Assembly: GCA_026393475.1 (NCBI GenBank)
Contig: JAPLAA010000060.1
Location: forward strand, 1 to 64,000
Source of the DNA: Actinomycetota bacterium
GTDB lineage: Bacteria; Actinomycetota; Acidimicrobiia; Acidimicrobiales; Ilumatobacteraceae
Reading direction: 5' to 3'
Length of the DNA stretch: 64,000 nucleotides
The position numbers and the translations under genes were made by a program. A model generated the notes under the pieces. That model had not been told where the DNA came from. It saw only the letters and a list, made by a program, of their open reading frames with translations, and made no database searches. This document shows, one piece after another, positions 7,452 to 15,924 of this stretch. Position 1 is the stretch's first letter, and each line of letters begins with the position of its first letter.

Positions 7452-8726
7452 GTGCCCTCGCTGCCACTCCATCTGCTGCCCGACACCGCGACGGTCGACG
7501 ACCGTGGTGCGCTGTCCATCGGTGGCATCGCCGTCGCCGAGCTCGCGGCCGCGCACGGCACGCCGCTGTTCGTGTACGACGAGACCCATCTGCGCCGTCG
7601 GTGTCGTGAGGCGGTCGACGCGTTCGGCCACCAGCAGGCCGTGTACGCCACGAAGGCGTTCCTGTGCCGGGCGATGGCGCGGCTCGCGTACGAGGAGGGG
7701 ATGCTGCTCGACGTCGCGAGCGGCGGCGAGATGCACGTCGCCCTCTCGGCGGGGGTCCCCGCCGACGCGCTCACGTTGCACGGCAACAACAAGAGCCTCG
7801 ACGAGCTGCGCTACGCGCTCACCGAACAGGTCCGCTATCTCGTGGTCGACTGCGACGAGGAGCTCGACCGCCTCGAGCTGCTGCACGCCGAAGGATTGCC
7901 CGTGCCCCGTGTGGTGCTGCGCATCACTCCCGGCGTGCACGCCCATACGCACGAGTACATCGCGACCGGTCAGGACGACTCGAAGTTCGGGTTCAACCTC
8001 GGCAACGGCGCCGCGCACCGTGCCGTCGACCGTGCGCGCAGGTCGCCGGCGGTCGAGCTCGTGGGCGTCCACTGCCACATCGGTTCCAACGTGTTCGCGG
8101 TCGACAGCTTCGCCCGCGCCGCCGAGGTGATGGCTCGCTTCGCGGCCCCGCTCGGACTGCCCGAGCTGGTGCTCGGTGGCGGGCTCGGCGTGCCGTACGT
8201 GGGCGGCGAGGAGTCGTCCACGATCACCGAGTGGGGTCGGGTCGTGCTCGGCGCCTGCGAGGCGCTCGACGTGCAGAGCCGCATCAGCGTCGAGCCCGGG
8301 CGCTCGATCGTCGCATCGTCCGCGATCACCGTCTACACGGTGGGTGCCGTGAAGGAGATCCCCGGCGTGCGCACCTACGTGTCCGTCGACGGTGGCATGA
8401 GCGACAACCCGCGGCCCGTGCTCTACGGATCCGGCTACGAGGCGTTCGTGCCCGATCGCGTGCTCGATCCGCGCGAGGCCCGGGCTCGCCTCGTCGGCAA
8501 GCACTGCGAGAGCGGCGACGTGCTCATCTTCGACGCCGCCGTGCCCGCCGGGCTCGCGGCGGGCGACCTGATCGCCACGCCGGTCACCGGTGCCTACGGA
8601 CACTCGATGGCCAGCAACTACAACAAGCTCACGCGGCCGCCGGTGGTGTTCGTCCGCGACGGTGGGGCCCGCGTGGTCGTGCGGCGCGAGAACTTCGACG
8701 ACCTCCTCCGGTGCGACGTCGGCTGA
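7452..8726 (+). CDS. lysA: Diaminopimelate decarboxylase
   Basis: A 424-residue PLP enzyme that converts meso-diaminopimelate to lysine, the last step of lysine synthesis. It is a fold-type III alanine-racemase barrel with PLP lysine K68 in VYATKAFLCRAM. The glycine-rich phosphate site is VLGGGLGVPY, then EPGRSIV and the C-terminal VDGGMSDNPRP. The CESGD motif supplies the catalytic Cys from the partner subunit, so it acts as a dimer. The GTG start at 7452 lies 17 bp after argS and gives the usual family length. Co-transcription with argS and hom links arginine charging with aspartate-family amino acids. Confidence 0.96.
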   Translation: MPSLPLHLLPDTATVDDRGALSIGGIAVAELAAAHGTPLFVYDETHLRRRCREAVDAFGHQQAVYATKAFLCRAMARLAYEEGMLLDVASGGEMHVALSAGVPADALTLHGNNKSLDELRYALTEQVRYLVVDCDEELDRLELLHAEGLPVPRVVLRITPGVHAHTHEYIATGQDDSKFGFNLGNGAAHRAVDRARRSPAVELVGVHCHIGSNVFAVDSFARAAEVMARFAAPLGLPELVLGGGLGVPYVGGEESSTITEWGRVVLGACEALDVQSRISVEPGRSIVASSAITVYTVGAVKEIPGVRTYVSVDGGMSDNPRPVLYGSGYEAFVPDRVLDPREARARLVGKHCESGDVLIFDAAVPAGLAAGDLIATPVTGAYGHSMASNYNKLTRPPVVFVRDGGARVVVRRENFDDLLRCDVG

Positions 8727-8740
8727 CCGGGGGGAGCGGG

Positions 8741-9349
8741 ATGAGCGGGATGAGCGGATCGCGGATCGCCGGCCTCGTGCGGCGGGCCCTCACGATGTTC
8801 GGGTCGTCGGGTGGTTCGTCGGGCGGTTCGTCGGGCGGTTCGTCGGGCGGTTCGTCGGGCACGCCTCAGGGCACGGGCCGTCGACGCGGCACGCCACGCC
8901 GCGAGCCCGCGCCTCGATCCGGCGGGCGGCCGCGCACCGATCAGGCTCCGGCCGCCTCGGCCGACAGCGAGCTGGCCGGCGCCCGCATCGAGTACTCGCC
9001 GTCGCTCGACGGCGACGCCGATCCCGGCGAGGTCGTGTGGACCTGGGTGCCGTACGAGGACGACCCATCGCAGGGCAAGGACCGACCGGTGATGATCTTC
9101 GGCCGTCGCGGCAACCGGCTCGTCGGGGTGGCGCTCACGTCGAAGCGGCACGACAACGAGCCGCAGATCGCCGTCGGCACCGGCTCGTGGGACCGCGAGG
9201 GCCGTCCGAGCTACGCCAAGCTCGAACGCATCCTCGACGTCGACCCGACCCAGGTCCGCCGCGAAGGCGCCGTGCTCCCGCGGGCCCGCTTCGACGAGGT
9301 CGTCGCCGCGCTCCGAGGTCTGCACGGCCTCGTCGAGCGTCCTCGCTGA
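8741..9349 (+). CDS. PemK/MazF-like protein with Ser-Gly repeat linker
   Basis: A 202-residue protein. Residues about 22-40 are SGGS repeats encoded by a 12-bp array, and 40-85 are basic and probably disordered. Residues about 90-200 match actinobacterial PemK/MazF-family proteins: PGEVVWTWVPYEDD, GKDRPVMIFGRR, then VALTSKRHD. MazF proteins are ribosome-independent mRNA endoribonucleases, but no antitoxin gene adjoins it and it sits next to lysA in a core block. It may therefore be a domesticated relative rather than an active toxin. GGGGAGCGGG precedes the ATG. The start could also be the second ATG nine bases later. Confidence 0.65.
   Translation: MSGMSGSRIAGLVRRALTMFGSSGGSSGGSSGGSSGGSSGTPQGTGRRRGTPRREPAPRSGGRPRTDQAPAASADSELAGARIEYSPSLDGDADPGEVVWTWVPYEDDPSQGKDRPVMIFGRRGNRLVGVALTSKRHDNEPQIAVGTGSWDREGRPSYAKLERILDVDPTQVRREGAVLPRARFDEVVAALRGLHGLVERPR
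8804..8860 (+). repeat. 12-bp in-frame tandem repeat, 4.75 copies
   Basis: TCGTCGGGCGGT units (first copy with T for C) encode SSGG repeats in the PemK-like protein. The period is divisible by three, so copy-number changes would lengthen or shorten the linker without shifting the frame. Confidence 0.9.
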
Positions 9350-9480
9350 ACGGAGCGTGTCGCCCCGCGGGGCTCGCACCGAGTGGTCGACGCGGCCTCG
9401 TCGATCACGCACCGAGGCCTCGCTTGACGCCCCGTTGACGGCTCGGACGCCACGCATGGGCCGTCCGGCCCATCGGGGCC

Positions 9481-9498
9481 GTCAGGTCTTCTCCTGAC
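9481..9498 (+). terminator. Hairpin downstream of the PemK-like gene
   Basis: GTCAGG and CCTGAC form a perfect six-base stem around TCTTCT. No U-tract follows, so termination is only possible. The larger gap (9350-9567) holds this hairpin and the palindrome at 9533-9550. Confidence 0.3.
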
Positions 9499-9532
9499 GC
9501 CGAGGCATCCGTATCTTGCGCTCGTACGGGAA

Positions 9533-9550
9533 CGCCGGGCCTGCCCGGCG
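9533..9550. promoter_or_regulatory. Perfect palindrome just before an LPXTG gene
   Basis: CGCCGGGC and GCCCGGCG are exact inverted copies separated by two bases, ending eight bases before the AGGAGAGG Shine-Dalgarno sequence of the next gene. Its place suits an operator or a 5' mRNA hairpin controlling that gene. No regulator can be named. Confidence 0.4.
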
Positions 9551-9567
9551 AGCGATCAGGAGAGGGC

Positions 9568-10101
9568 ATGAGTCGAACGACTGGATCATTGCGGGGGCGG
9601 ACCAAGATGATGCCGGCGCTCGGCTTGTTCATGGCGGGCGCTCTCCTGATCGCAGTTCCCGAGGGCAGCGTGTCCGCCGAGGGCGACGGCGGATGTCCGA
9701 CCGTCGGTTCTCCCCTCGAGAAGGTGCTCCAGGGCGGGGCGGTCGCGTGCCCTCCGCCCACGACCGTGGCGCCTCCTGCTCCGGATCCGACCATCGCACC
9801 GGAGGTGACACAACCCCCGGCCACGACGCAGCCGCCGGTCGCCACCGAGCCACCGGTCACGACGACCCCACCGGTCGTCACTCAGCCGCCGACCGTGACG
9901 CAACCACCGGTCGCCGCGGGCGGGCCGACGCCTCCTGCGCAGACGCCCTCCCGGCCCGCCACGCCCAGCAAGCCCACGCTGCCGGCCACCGGCCAGCGCC
10001 AGTTCGACATCCTCCTCGCCCTCGGTGGCGCCGCGGCGCTCGGTTCGGGCGTCTGGCTCGTCCGCCTCGCTGCTGCCCGACGACCACGTCGGCTGCACTG
10101 A
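9568..10101 (+). CDS. LPXTG-type surface protein, proline/threonine-rich
   Basis: A 177-residue exported protein. Residues 1-37 form a signal peptide (basic start, then MMPALGLFMAGALLIAV, likely cut near VSAEG). Residues about 62-140 are a Pro/Thr/Val-rich stalk of TQPPVTT-like units. The C-terminus is a full sorting signal: LPATG at about 141, a hydrophobic span and a basic RRPRRLH tail. A sortase should cleave between Thr and Gly and link it to the cell surface. No sortase gene is in the window. AGGAGAGG precedes the ATG. A strong hairpin at 10165 separates it from hom, so it is probably its own unit. Confidence 0.75.
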   Translation: MSRTTGSLRGRTKMMPALGLFMAGALLIAVPEGSVSAEGDGGCPTVGSPLEKVLQGGAVACPPPTTVAPPAPDPTIAPEVTQPPATTQPPVATEPPVTTTPPVVTQPPTVTQPPVAAGGPTPPAQTPSRPATPSKPTLPATGQRQFDILLALGGAAALGSGVWLVRLAAARRPRRLH

Positions 10102-10123
10102 CGGACGCTGAGAGAGATCGCAC

Positions 10124-10140
10124 GCACGGCATCGCCGTGC
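10124..10140 (+). terminator. Hairpin after the LPXTG gene
   Basis: GCACGGC and GCCGTGC form a seven-base stem with loop ATC, 22 bp past the LPXTG stop. No U-tract follows. Confidence 0.35.
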
Positions 10141-10164
10141 GGCACACGGTTCGCGGGAACCAGT

Positions 10165-10212
10165 GGAATCGGCCCGATCGGGGTGGCGGAAACGCCCCGG
10201 TCGGGCCGGTTC
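10165..10212 (+). terminator. Strong stem-loop between the LPXTG gene and hom
   Basis: Arms 10165-10183 and 10194-10212 pair over 19 positions with only two mismatches, both G-U compatible (core CGGCCCGATCGGGG against CCCCGGTCGGGCCG). An inner GGCG-GAAA-CGCC alternative is possible. Without a U-tract it is an actinobacterial-style terminator candidate. Confidence 0.55.
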
Positions 10213-10340
10213 CGCGTCCCGGGCGGCTCGGGTCGACGTTCGCGCCTCGATGCGCGGCCGACTGCGCGGCAGATGCGTGGCAGATGCGCAGCGAGGAATC
10301 GAGGCATGTCGCCCGGGTCGGTGTCCCCTAGCCTCACGGC

Positions 10341-11720
10341 GTGGCTCCTCCGGCATCCCCTGACGCTCCCGACTCCGCAGCAGACCCTGCTCCAGACCCT
10401 GCGATCGCGGCCTCCGGACGCAAGGTCCGCGTCGCCGGCGACAACGTGATCCGCATCGGCGTGCTCGGCTGCGGCAACGTGGGCGCCCCGCTCGTGCAGC
10501 TGATCGAGGCGCAGGCGCCGTCGATCGAGGCGCGCACCGGCCTGAAGCTCGAGGTCGCGACCGTCGCGGTCCGCAATCTCAGCAAGGACCGTGGCATCGC
10601 CCTTCCCGAGGGCATGCTCACCCGCGATGCGTTCGCCGTCGTCAACGACCCGACGATCGACCTGGTGGTCGAGGTGATCGGTGGCATCGAGCCGGCCCGT
10701 GAGCTCATCTCGACCGCCCTCGCCAACGGCAAGCCGGTCATCACGGGCAACAAGGAACTGTTGGCCAACGTCGGCACCGAGCTCTACGCGCTCGCCGACG
10801 CCGCCGGTGTCGACCTGCTGTTCGAGGCCTCGGTCGCCGGCGGCATCCCGCTCATGCGTGCGCTGCGCGAGAGCCTGCGCGGCGAACCGGTCACCCGCGT
10901 GATGGGCATCGTCAACGGCACCACCAACTTCATCCTGACGAAGATGACCGAGGAGGGCGCCGACTACATGGCGGCGCTGTCCGAGGCGCAGGCCCTCGGC
11001 TTCGCCGAGCGTGACCCGACGGCCGACGTCGAAGGATTCGACGCCGGCGCCAAGACGGCCATCATCGCCACCATCGCGTTCGGTGTGAAGGTCGTCGCGG
11101 GCGACGTCTATCACGAGGGCATCAGCCGCATCACCGCCGCCGACATCGCCGTCGCCAAGCGCCTCGGCTACGTCGTCAAGCTGCTCGGCATCGCCGAACA
11201 GCTCGGCACCGGCGAGGTGGCGGTCCGGGTGCATCCTGCGATGGTGCCCGTCACGCATCCCCTCGCCAGCGTGCGCGAGAGCTACAACGCGGTGTTCGTC
11301 GAAGGCAGGGCCGTCGGCTCGCTGATGTTCTACGGCCGCGGTGCCGGTGGGTCGCCCACGGCGAGCGCCGTCCTCGGCGACGTCATCGACGCGGCGGTCA
11401 ACCTGTCGCAGGGCACCCACGGCGCGATCGGCACGTTCGGCAAGGCGGTCACGCTGCCGATCGACGAGACCTCGGCCGAGTACCTGCTCAGCCTCGACGT
11501 CGCCGACCGTCCGGGCGTGCTGCACGCCGTCACCGGCGTGTTCGCCCGCCACGGGGTGAGCATCCGCGCCGCCGAGCAGGAGGGCAACGCCCCCGATGCG
11601 CGGCTGGTGTTCATCACGCACGAAGCGAAGGAGTCGGCCGTGCAGGCCACGATGCGCGAGCTCCGCGAGCTCGACGTCGTGCGCAGCATCGGCGGCCTGC
11701 TCCGTGTGATCGGGGCCTGA
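10341..11720 (+). CDS. hom: Homoserine dehydrogenase with ACT domain
   Basis: A 459-residue enzyme that reduces aspartate semialdehyde to homoserine, the branch to threonine and methionine. The NAD(P)-binding motif is GVLGCGNVGAP (about 36-46). The catalytic domain has VNGTTNFILT and DPTADVEGFDAGAKTA. Residues about 381-459 form a C-terminal ACT domain (LDVADRPGVLHAVTGVF), typical for threonine feedback inhibition. The first 30 residues are Ala/Pro/Asp-rich and nonconserved. GTG 10341 is favoured by a TAGCCT box six bases upstream and lack of a Shine-Dalgarno sequence, implying a leaderless mRNA. thrC begins one base after the stop, so the two form an operon. Confidence 0.95.
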   Translation: MAPPASPDAPDSAADPAPDPAIAASGRKVRVAGDNVIRIGVLGCGNVGAPLVQLIEAQAPSIEARTGLKLEVATVAVRNLSKDRGIALPEGMLTRDAFAVVNDPTIDLVVEVIGGIEPARELISTALANGKPVITGNKELLANVGTELYALADAAGVDLLFEASVAGGIPLMRALRESLRGEPVTRVMGIVNGTTNFILTKMTEEGADYMAALSEAQALGFAERDPTADVEGFDAGAKTAIIATIAFGVKVVAGDVYHEGISRITAADIAVAKRLGYVVKLLGIAEQLGTGEVAVRVHPAMVPVTHPLASVRESYNAVFVEGRAVGSLMFYGRGAGGSPTASAVLGDVIDAAVNLSQGTHGAIGTFGKAVTLPIDETSAEYLLSLDVADRPGVLHAVTGVFARHGVSIRAAEQEGNAPDARLVFITHEAKESAVQATMRELRELDVVRSIGGLLRVIGA

Positions 11721-11721
11721 C

Positions 11722-13101
11722 GTGCGTTACGTGAGCACACGCGGCACCGCACCGGAGCTCGGCTTCGCCGACGTGCTGCTCGCCGGACTGGCCGCGGACG
11801 GCGGCCTCTACGTTCCGACCGACTGGCCGACGCTGCCCGACGTCGGCATCGACGCCACCTACGCCCAGCTCGCCGCCGCGGTGATCGCGCCGTTCGTCGG
11901 CGACGACGTCGACCGGGCCACCCTCGACCGACTGTGCGACGAGGCCTACGCCACGTTCCGGCACCCGGCGACCGTGCCGCTCGTGCAGGTCGACGACCAC
12001 CACTTCGTCCAGGAGTTGTTCCACGGCCCCACGCTCGCGTTCAAGGACGTGGCGCTCCAGCTCGTCGGTCGCCTGTTCGACCACGTGCTCACCCAGCGCG
12101 ACGAGCGCATCCGCATCGTCGGCGCCACGAGCGGCGACACCGGCTCGGCCGCCATCGACGGCGTGAAGGGATGCGCGAACGTCGAGATCGTCATCCTGTA
12201 TCCGTTCGGTCGCACGAGCGACGTGCAGCGCAAGCAGATGACCACGGTCGACTCGCCCAACGTGCGCACCGTCGCGATCGAGGGCACCTTCGACGACTGT
12301 CAGGACCTCGTGAAGGCGATGTTCAACGACGCCCCGTTCCGCGAGTCGCAGCGGCTGAGCGCGGTGAACAGCATCAACTGGGCGCGGGTGATGAGCCAGG
12401 TCGTGTACTACGTGGCCGCCTGCCGATCGCTCGCCACGCCGCTCACGTTCTGTGTTCCCACGGGCAACTTCGGCAACGTGCTCTCGGGGTGGATCGCCCA
12501 GCGGATGGGCGCGCCGATCGAACAGTTCGTGGTCGCGAGCAACACCAACGACATCCTCACCCGGTTCCTCCGCTCGAACGACATGAGCGCGGTCGACGTC
12601 GTGCCGACGCTGAGCCCGAGCATGGACATCCAGGTGTCGTCGAACTTCGAGCGGCTGCTGTTCGAGATGAACGGGCGCGACGGGGGCATCACCGCCGAGC
12701 AGCTGCAGCGGTTCCGCACCACCGGCAGGCTGTCGGTCGAGGACGACCAGCGGGCCGAATGGCTCGACGGACGGTTCCTCGGCGCACGCGTCGACGACGC
12801 GGGCACGCTCGACGTGATCGGTCGCACCTACGCGGCCACGGGCATGCTCGTCGATCCGCACACCGCGGTCGGTCTCGGTGCCGTCGAGGCGTTGCGAGCG
12901 AGCGACGAGATCGCCGGTCCGGTCGTGACGCTGGCGACCGCGCATCCGGCGAAGTTCCCCGACGCCGTCGAACGGGCCACCGGGGTGCGCCCACCGCTGC
13001 CTGCGCACCTGGCCGACCTGTTCGATCGTGCCGAACACACCACCGTGTTGCCGAACGACCTCGCTGCGGTGCAGCGGTTCGTCGCCACCACCTTCGCCTG
13101 A
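11722..13101 (+). CDS. thrC: Threonine synthase, long (E. coli/yeast-like) type
   Basis: A 459-residue PLP enzyme making threonine from O-phosphohomoserine. The N-terminal domain (RYVSTRG...GLAADGGLYVP) is the Thr_synth_N domain. The PLP lysine is K108 in HGPTLAFKDVALQ. GATSGDTGSAA binds the cofactor phosphate, and FCVPTGNFGN lies later. Length and motifs match the long form rather than the roughly 360-residue form of mycobacteria. It begins one base after hom. The homoserine kinase gene thrB, next in many actinobacteria, is absent here and elsewhere in the window. The stop lies inside an 11-bp tandem repeat that supplies TGA in all three frames. Confidence 0.95.
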   Translation: MRYVSTRGTAPELGFADVLLAGLAADGGLYVPTDWPTLPDVGIDATYAQLAAAVIAPFVGDDVDRATLDRLCDEAYATFRHPATVPLVQVDDHHFVQELFHGPTLAFKDVALQLVGRLFDHVLTQRDERIRIVGATSGDTGSAAIDGVKGCANVEIVILYPFGRTSDVQRKQMTTVDSPNVRTVAIEGTFDDCQDLVKAMFNDAPFRESQRLSAVNSINWARVMSQVVYYVAACRSLATPLTFCVPTGNFGNVLSGWIAQRMGAPIEQFVVASNTNDILTRFLRSNDMSAVDVVPTLSPSMDIQVSSNFERLLFEMNGRDGGITAEQLQRFRTTGRLSVEDDQRAEWLDGRFLGARVDDAGTLDVIGRTYAATGMLVDPHTAVGLGAVEALRASDEIAGPVVTLATAHPAKFPDAVERATGVRPPLPAHLADLFDRAEHTTVLPNDLAAVQRFVATTFA

Positions 13102-13127
13102 CCGTCGCCTGACCGTCGCCTGACCGT
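13095..13127 (+). repeat. 11-bp tandem repeat over the thrC stop codon
   Basis: CGCCTGACCGT occurs three times exactly. TGA falls at 13099 (the true stop), 13110 and 13121. Because 11 is not divisible by three, the stops cover all three frames. Confidence 0.9.
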
Positions 13128-13246
13128 CGCCCGGCGTTCGCCTGATGGGGCGGCCGACATTCGATCTCCGTTCGGCGGTCGCGACGGCCCTGCTCCCGGG
13201 CGTGACGCCCGACCACATCGCGCCTGGCACCGAAGGTGACCATGCG

Positions 13247-13275
13247 TTGCGGGTGGGGGTCGGTGTCGCTACAGT
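13247..13275 (+). promoter_or_regulatory. Promoter for rho
   Basis: TTGCGG at 13247-13252 and TACAGT at 13270-13275 are separated by 17 bases, a good sigma-A spacing. It gives an mRNA leader of about 160 bases before the rho GTG. Long leaders are common for rho, whose own product often attenuates it. The thrC-rho gap (13102-13443) otherwise shows only the tandem repeat and no gene. Confidence 0.5.
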
Positions 13276-13443
13276 GCTCGCTGTTCGGGTTCCCGAACCG
13301 CTCCGTCTCCGGCCCGTGCGATCGCACGTCCGATGATGCGACGGAGTCGATCTTTTCTGGTGGTGGGGCCGCCGGTCGTGTTCGTAGCTCATGCCGACGA
13401 CACACGCCGAGTCCCACCTCCATTGTCAGAAAGCAGGTGGCCG

Positions 13444-15342
13444 GTGGCCGCGGAAGCTCTCGAACAGTCCATGCTGGAGTCCAAGGACAAGGACCAGCTC
13501 TTCGCCATCGCACAGGCACTCGGCATCAAGACCACCGCCCGTGCCGCCAAGGCGACGCTCATCACGAAGATCCTCGAGACCACCGGCGGCGTGCCGGCGG
13601 CGTCGAGCCCGGCGCCGGTCGCCGAGGCCCCCGCACCCGCGGCCGAGGAGGCCCCCGCCCCGGCCCCCCGCGCGCCGAAGTCCGCATCCGCGGCACCGGC
13701 TGCACCCGCCGGCGGGTCCGCCGCGTCAGCAGCGTCAGCCGCGTCAGCAGCGTCGGAGGTCGTGCTCGGCCCCGACGGCGAGCCGCTCGCCGACTGGGAG
13801 CTCGAGCTGGTGAAGGCCGGCGAGCTCAGCGTCGCCGAGGTCGTCACCGCGCCCGCTGCCGCCACACCGGCTGGCGATGCTGGTGACGCCGGCGAGGGTG
13901 ACGAGGGCGACGATGACGCCGGTCCCGACGGCCAGGACGGCCAGGACGGCGACGGCGACGGCGAGAGCCGCAACAGCCGCCGTCGGCGTCGTCGCCGCAA
14001 CAAGGGCCGCGGTGGCGAGGGTGCACCCGGCGACCGGATGGAAGGTGGAAGTGGCGGTGGCGGTGGTGGCGGCAGCAGCCAGCCCCGCGACCGTCAGCAG
14101 CCCCGCGACCGTCAGCAGCCCCGCGACCGTGGCGATCGCTACGACCGTGGCGACCGTGGCGACAGCGGCGACAGCGGCGAGCGCGACGGCACCGAGAACC
14201 CGAGCACCGAGCCCGTCAAGGTCTCCGGCTACCTCGACCTGCGCGACGAGGGTTACGGCTTCCTCCGCGTGAACGGCTACCTCTCGAGCCGTGACGACGC
14301 CTACATCCCGGTGAAGCTCACCCGCCAGTACGGCCTCCGCAAGGGCGACCACGTCACCGGGCTCGGCCGCCCGGCCGGTCGCAACGAGAAGAACCCGGCG
14401 CTGCTCGAGATCCACACCGTCAACGGTGGCGATCCGGAGAAGGCGAAGAACCGCAAGCGGTTCGAGGACCTCACGGCGTTGTTCCCGGACGAGAAGCTGC
14501 GCCTCGAGAACCCGCTCGACCCGAACAACATGACGGCCCGCATCATCGACCTCATCTCGCCGATCGGCAAGGGCCAGCGCGGCATCATCGTGTCGCCGCC
14601 GAAGGCCGGCAAGACCACGGTGATGAAGACGATCGCCACGTCGATCGAGCAGAACCACCCCGAGGTGAAGCTCATGGTGCTGCTCATCGACGAGCGGCCC
14701 GAAGAGGTGACCGACATGCGCCGTACGGTGAAGGGCGAGGTCATCGCCAGCACCTTCGACCGTCCGAGCGACGAGCACACCCACGTGGCCGAGCTCGCGA
14801 TCGAGAAGGCCAAGCGCCTCGTCGAGCAGGGCGACGACGTCGTGATCATCCTCGACGGCATCACCCGCCTCAGCCGCGCCTACAACCTCGCCGCCCCGGC
14901 GAGCGGCCGCATCCTCTCCGGCGGCATCGACGCCGGTGCGCTGTACCCGCCGAAGAAGTTCTTCGGTGCGGCCCGCAACATCGAAGAGGGCGGTTCGCTC
15001 ACGATCCTCGCCACGGCGCTGGTCGAGACCAACAGCCGCATGGACGACGCGATCTTCGAGGAGTTCAAGGGCACGGGCAACATGGAGCTGCGCCTCGACC
15101 GCAAGCTCGCCGAGCGCCGCATCTACCCGGCGATCGACGTCGACGCGTCGAGCACCCGTCACGAGGAGCTGTTGTTCGACCGCAAGCAGCTGCAGATGGT
15201 GTGGAAGCTGCGCCGTGTGCTCTCCGGTCTCGCTGCCGACGGCAACGCGGCCCCGGGCCTCGAGCTGCTCGTCGACCGGCTCAAGACGTTCCGGACCAAC
15301 GACGAATTCCTCAACGAGATCGCCAAGCAACCGTCCATGTGA
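13444..15342 (+). CDS. rho: Transcription termination factor Rho with large N-terminal insert
   Basis: A 632-residue ATP-dependent RNA helicase that ends transcription. Residues about 8-40 form the Rho_N helical domain ([18 protein letters not shown]). About 45-255 is a low-complexity insert: Ala/Pro-rich, then acidic, then Arg/Gly/Asp-rich with QQPRDR repeats. The RNA-binding cold-shock fold starts near 261 ([15 protein letters not shown]). The ATPase has Walker A PPKAGKTT near 385-392 and Walker [15 protein letters not shown]. Such inserts occur in actinobacterial Rho and add RNA binding. The GTG at 13444 follows AAAGCAGG. The frame extends upstream, but that part lacks family similarity. 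Confidence 0.94.
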   Translation: MAAEALEQSMLESKDKDQLFAIAQALGIKTTARAAKATLITKILETTGGVPAASSPAPVAEAPAPAAEEAPAPAPRAPKSASAAPAAPAGGSAASAASAASAASEVVLGPDGEPLADWELELVKAGELSVAEVVTAPAAATPAGDAGDAGEGDEGDDDAGPDGQDGQDGDGDGESRNSRRRRRRRNKGRGGEGAPGDRMEGGSGGGGGGGSSQPRDRQQPRDRQQPRDRGDRYDRGDRGDSGDSGERDGTENPSTEPVKVSGYLDLRDEGYGFLRVNGYLSSRDDAYIPVKLTRQYGLRKGDHVTGLGRPAGRNEKNPALLEIHTVNGGDPEKAKNRKRFEDLTALFPDEKLRLENPLDPNNMTARIIDLISPIGKGQRGIIVSPPKAGKTTVMKTIATSIEQNHPEVKLMVLLIDERPEEVTDMRRTVKGEVIASTFDRPSDEHTHVAELAIEKAKRLVEQGDDVVIILDGITRLSRAYNLAAPASGRILSGGIDAGALYPPKKFFGAARNIEEGGSLTILATALVETNSRMDDAIFEEFKGTGNMELRLDRKLAERRIYPAIDVDASSTRHEELLFDRKQLQMVWKLRRVLSGLAADGNAAPGLELLVDRLKTFRTNDEFLNEIAKQPSM

Positions 15343-15432
15343 CCCCGCGTCACCCGCGAACGACGGCCCTCGCCCCGTGCGCACTCCCCTGACCTGGGGT
15401 GATGCGCCGGTGGAGGGGCGATCCGTCGCCGA

Positions 15433-15438
15433 TACACT
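15433..15438 (+). promoter_or_regulatory. -10 box for rpmE
   Basis: TACACT lies 30 bases before the rpmE ATG. No clear -35 is visible at the right distance. Confidence 0.35.
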
Positions 15439-15468
15439 CCGTTGTCCGATTTCCCGTTGGAGCGCATC

Positions 15469-15681
15469 ATGAAGACCGACATCCATCCGAAGTACGCCGA
15501 GATGACCGTGAAGTGCTCGTGCGGCAACACCTTCACCACTGGTTCCACCAAGGGTGGCGACCTCACCCTCGAACTCTGCAACGAGTGCCACCCGTTCTTC
15601 ACGGGCAAGCAGAAGCTCGTCGACACCGGTGGCCGCGTCGAGCGCTTCAACAAGCGCTACGGCGAGCGCAAGGGCAAGTGA
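15469..15681 (+). CDS. rpmE: 50S ribosomal protein L31, zinc-binding form
   Basis: A 70-residue ribosomal protein starting [19 protein letters not shown]. The zinc ligands are present (CSC near the start and CNEC later, before HPFFTGKQK), so this is the C+ form rather than the zinc-independent paralogue. TTGGAG six bases before the ATG fixes the start; an upstream in-frame ATG at 15442 would add nine unrelated residues. Position after rho matches the actinobacterial order. It is followed by a perfect terminator. Confidence 0.95.
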   Translation: MKTDIHPKYAEMTVKCSCGNTFTTGSTKGGDLTLELCNECHPFFTGKQKLVDTGGRVERFNKRYGERKGK

Positions 15682-15736
15682 TCGCCCGCTGATCCCGAGT
15701 CGTTCGGCACGCCCGAACGTTCGCGACGAATTCGAT

Positions 15737-15772
15737 GACGACCCGGCCGCGAGGCCGGGTCGTCCTCATTTT
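15737..15772 (+). terminator. Intrinsic terminator after rpmE
   Basis: GACGACCCGGCC and GGCCGGGTCGTC form a perfect 12-base stem closed by a GCGA tetraloop, followed by CTCATTTTTC. It is the clearest U-tract terminator in the window and ends the rho-rpmE unit. Confidence 0.9.
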
Positions 15773-15924
15773 TCGCTCAGGTCGTCGACGCTGCGTGGCG
15801 ATCGGCGCGAACCCCCTGCCGGCCGTCTCAAGTCGTCGCCAGAGCGACCGATGACCCCACTGACCGCCCACCGTCGGGCGCTCCGGGGGACCGGTGGCGC
15901 TCGCGACATCCGTCAGGAGAGACC

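Noticed and set aside
5620-7467. 615-codon open frame antisense to argS
   Set aside because: It mirrors argS codons on the opposite strand, has low-complexity Arg/Asp/Val content and no family motif. High GC makes such shadows common.
13333-13443. Upstream start for rho at 13333
   Set aside because: The added residues lack family similarity and would use up the leader; GTG 13444 has a purine-rich site before it.
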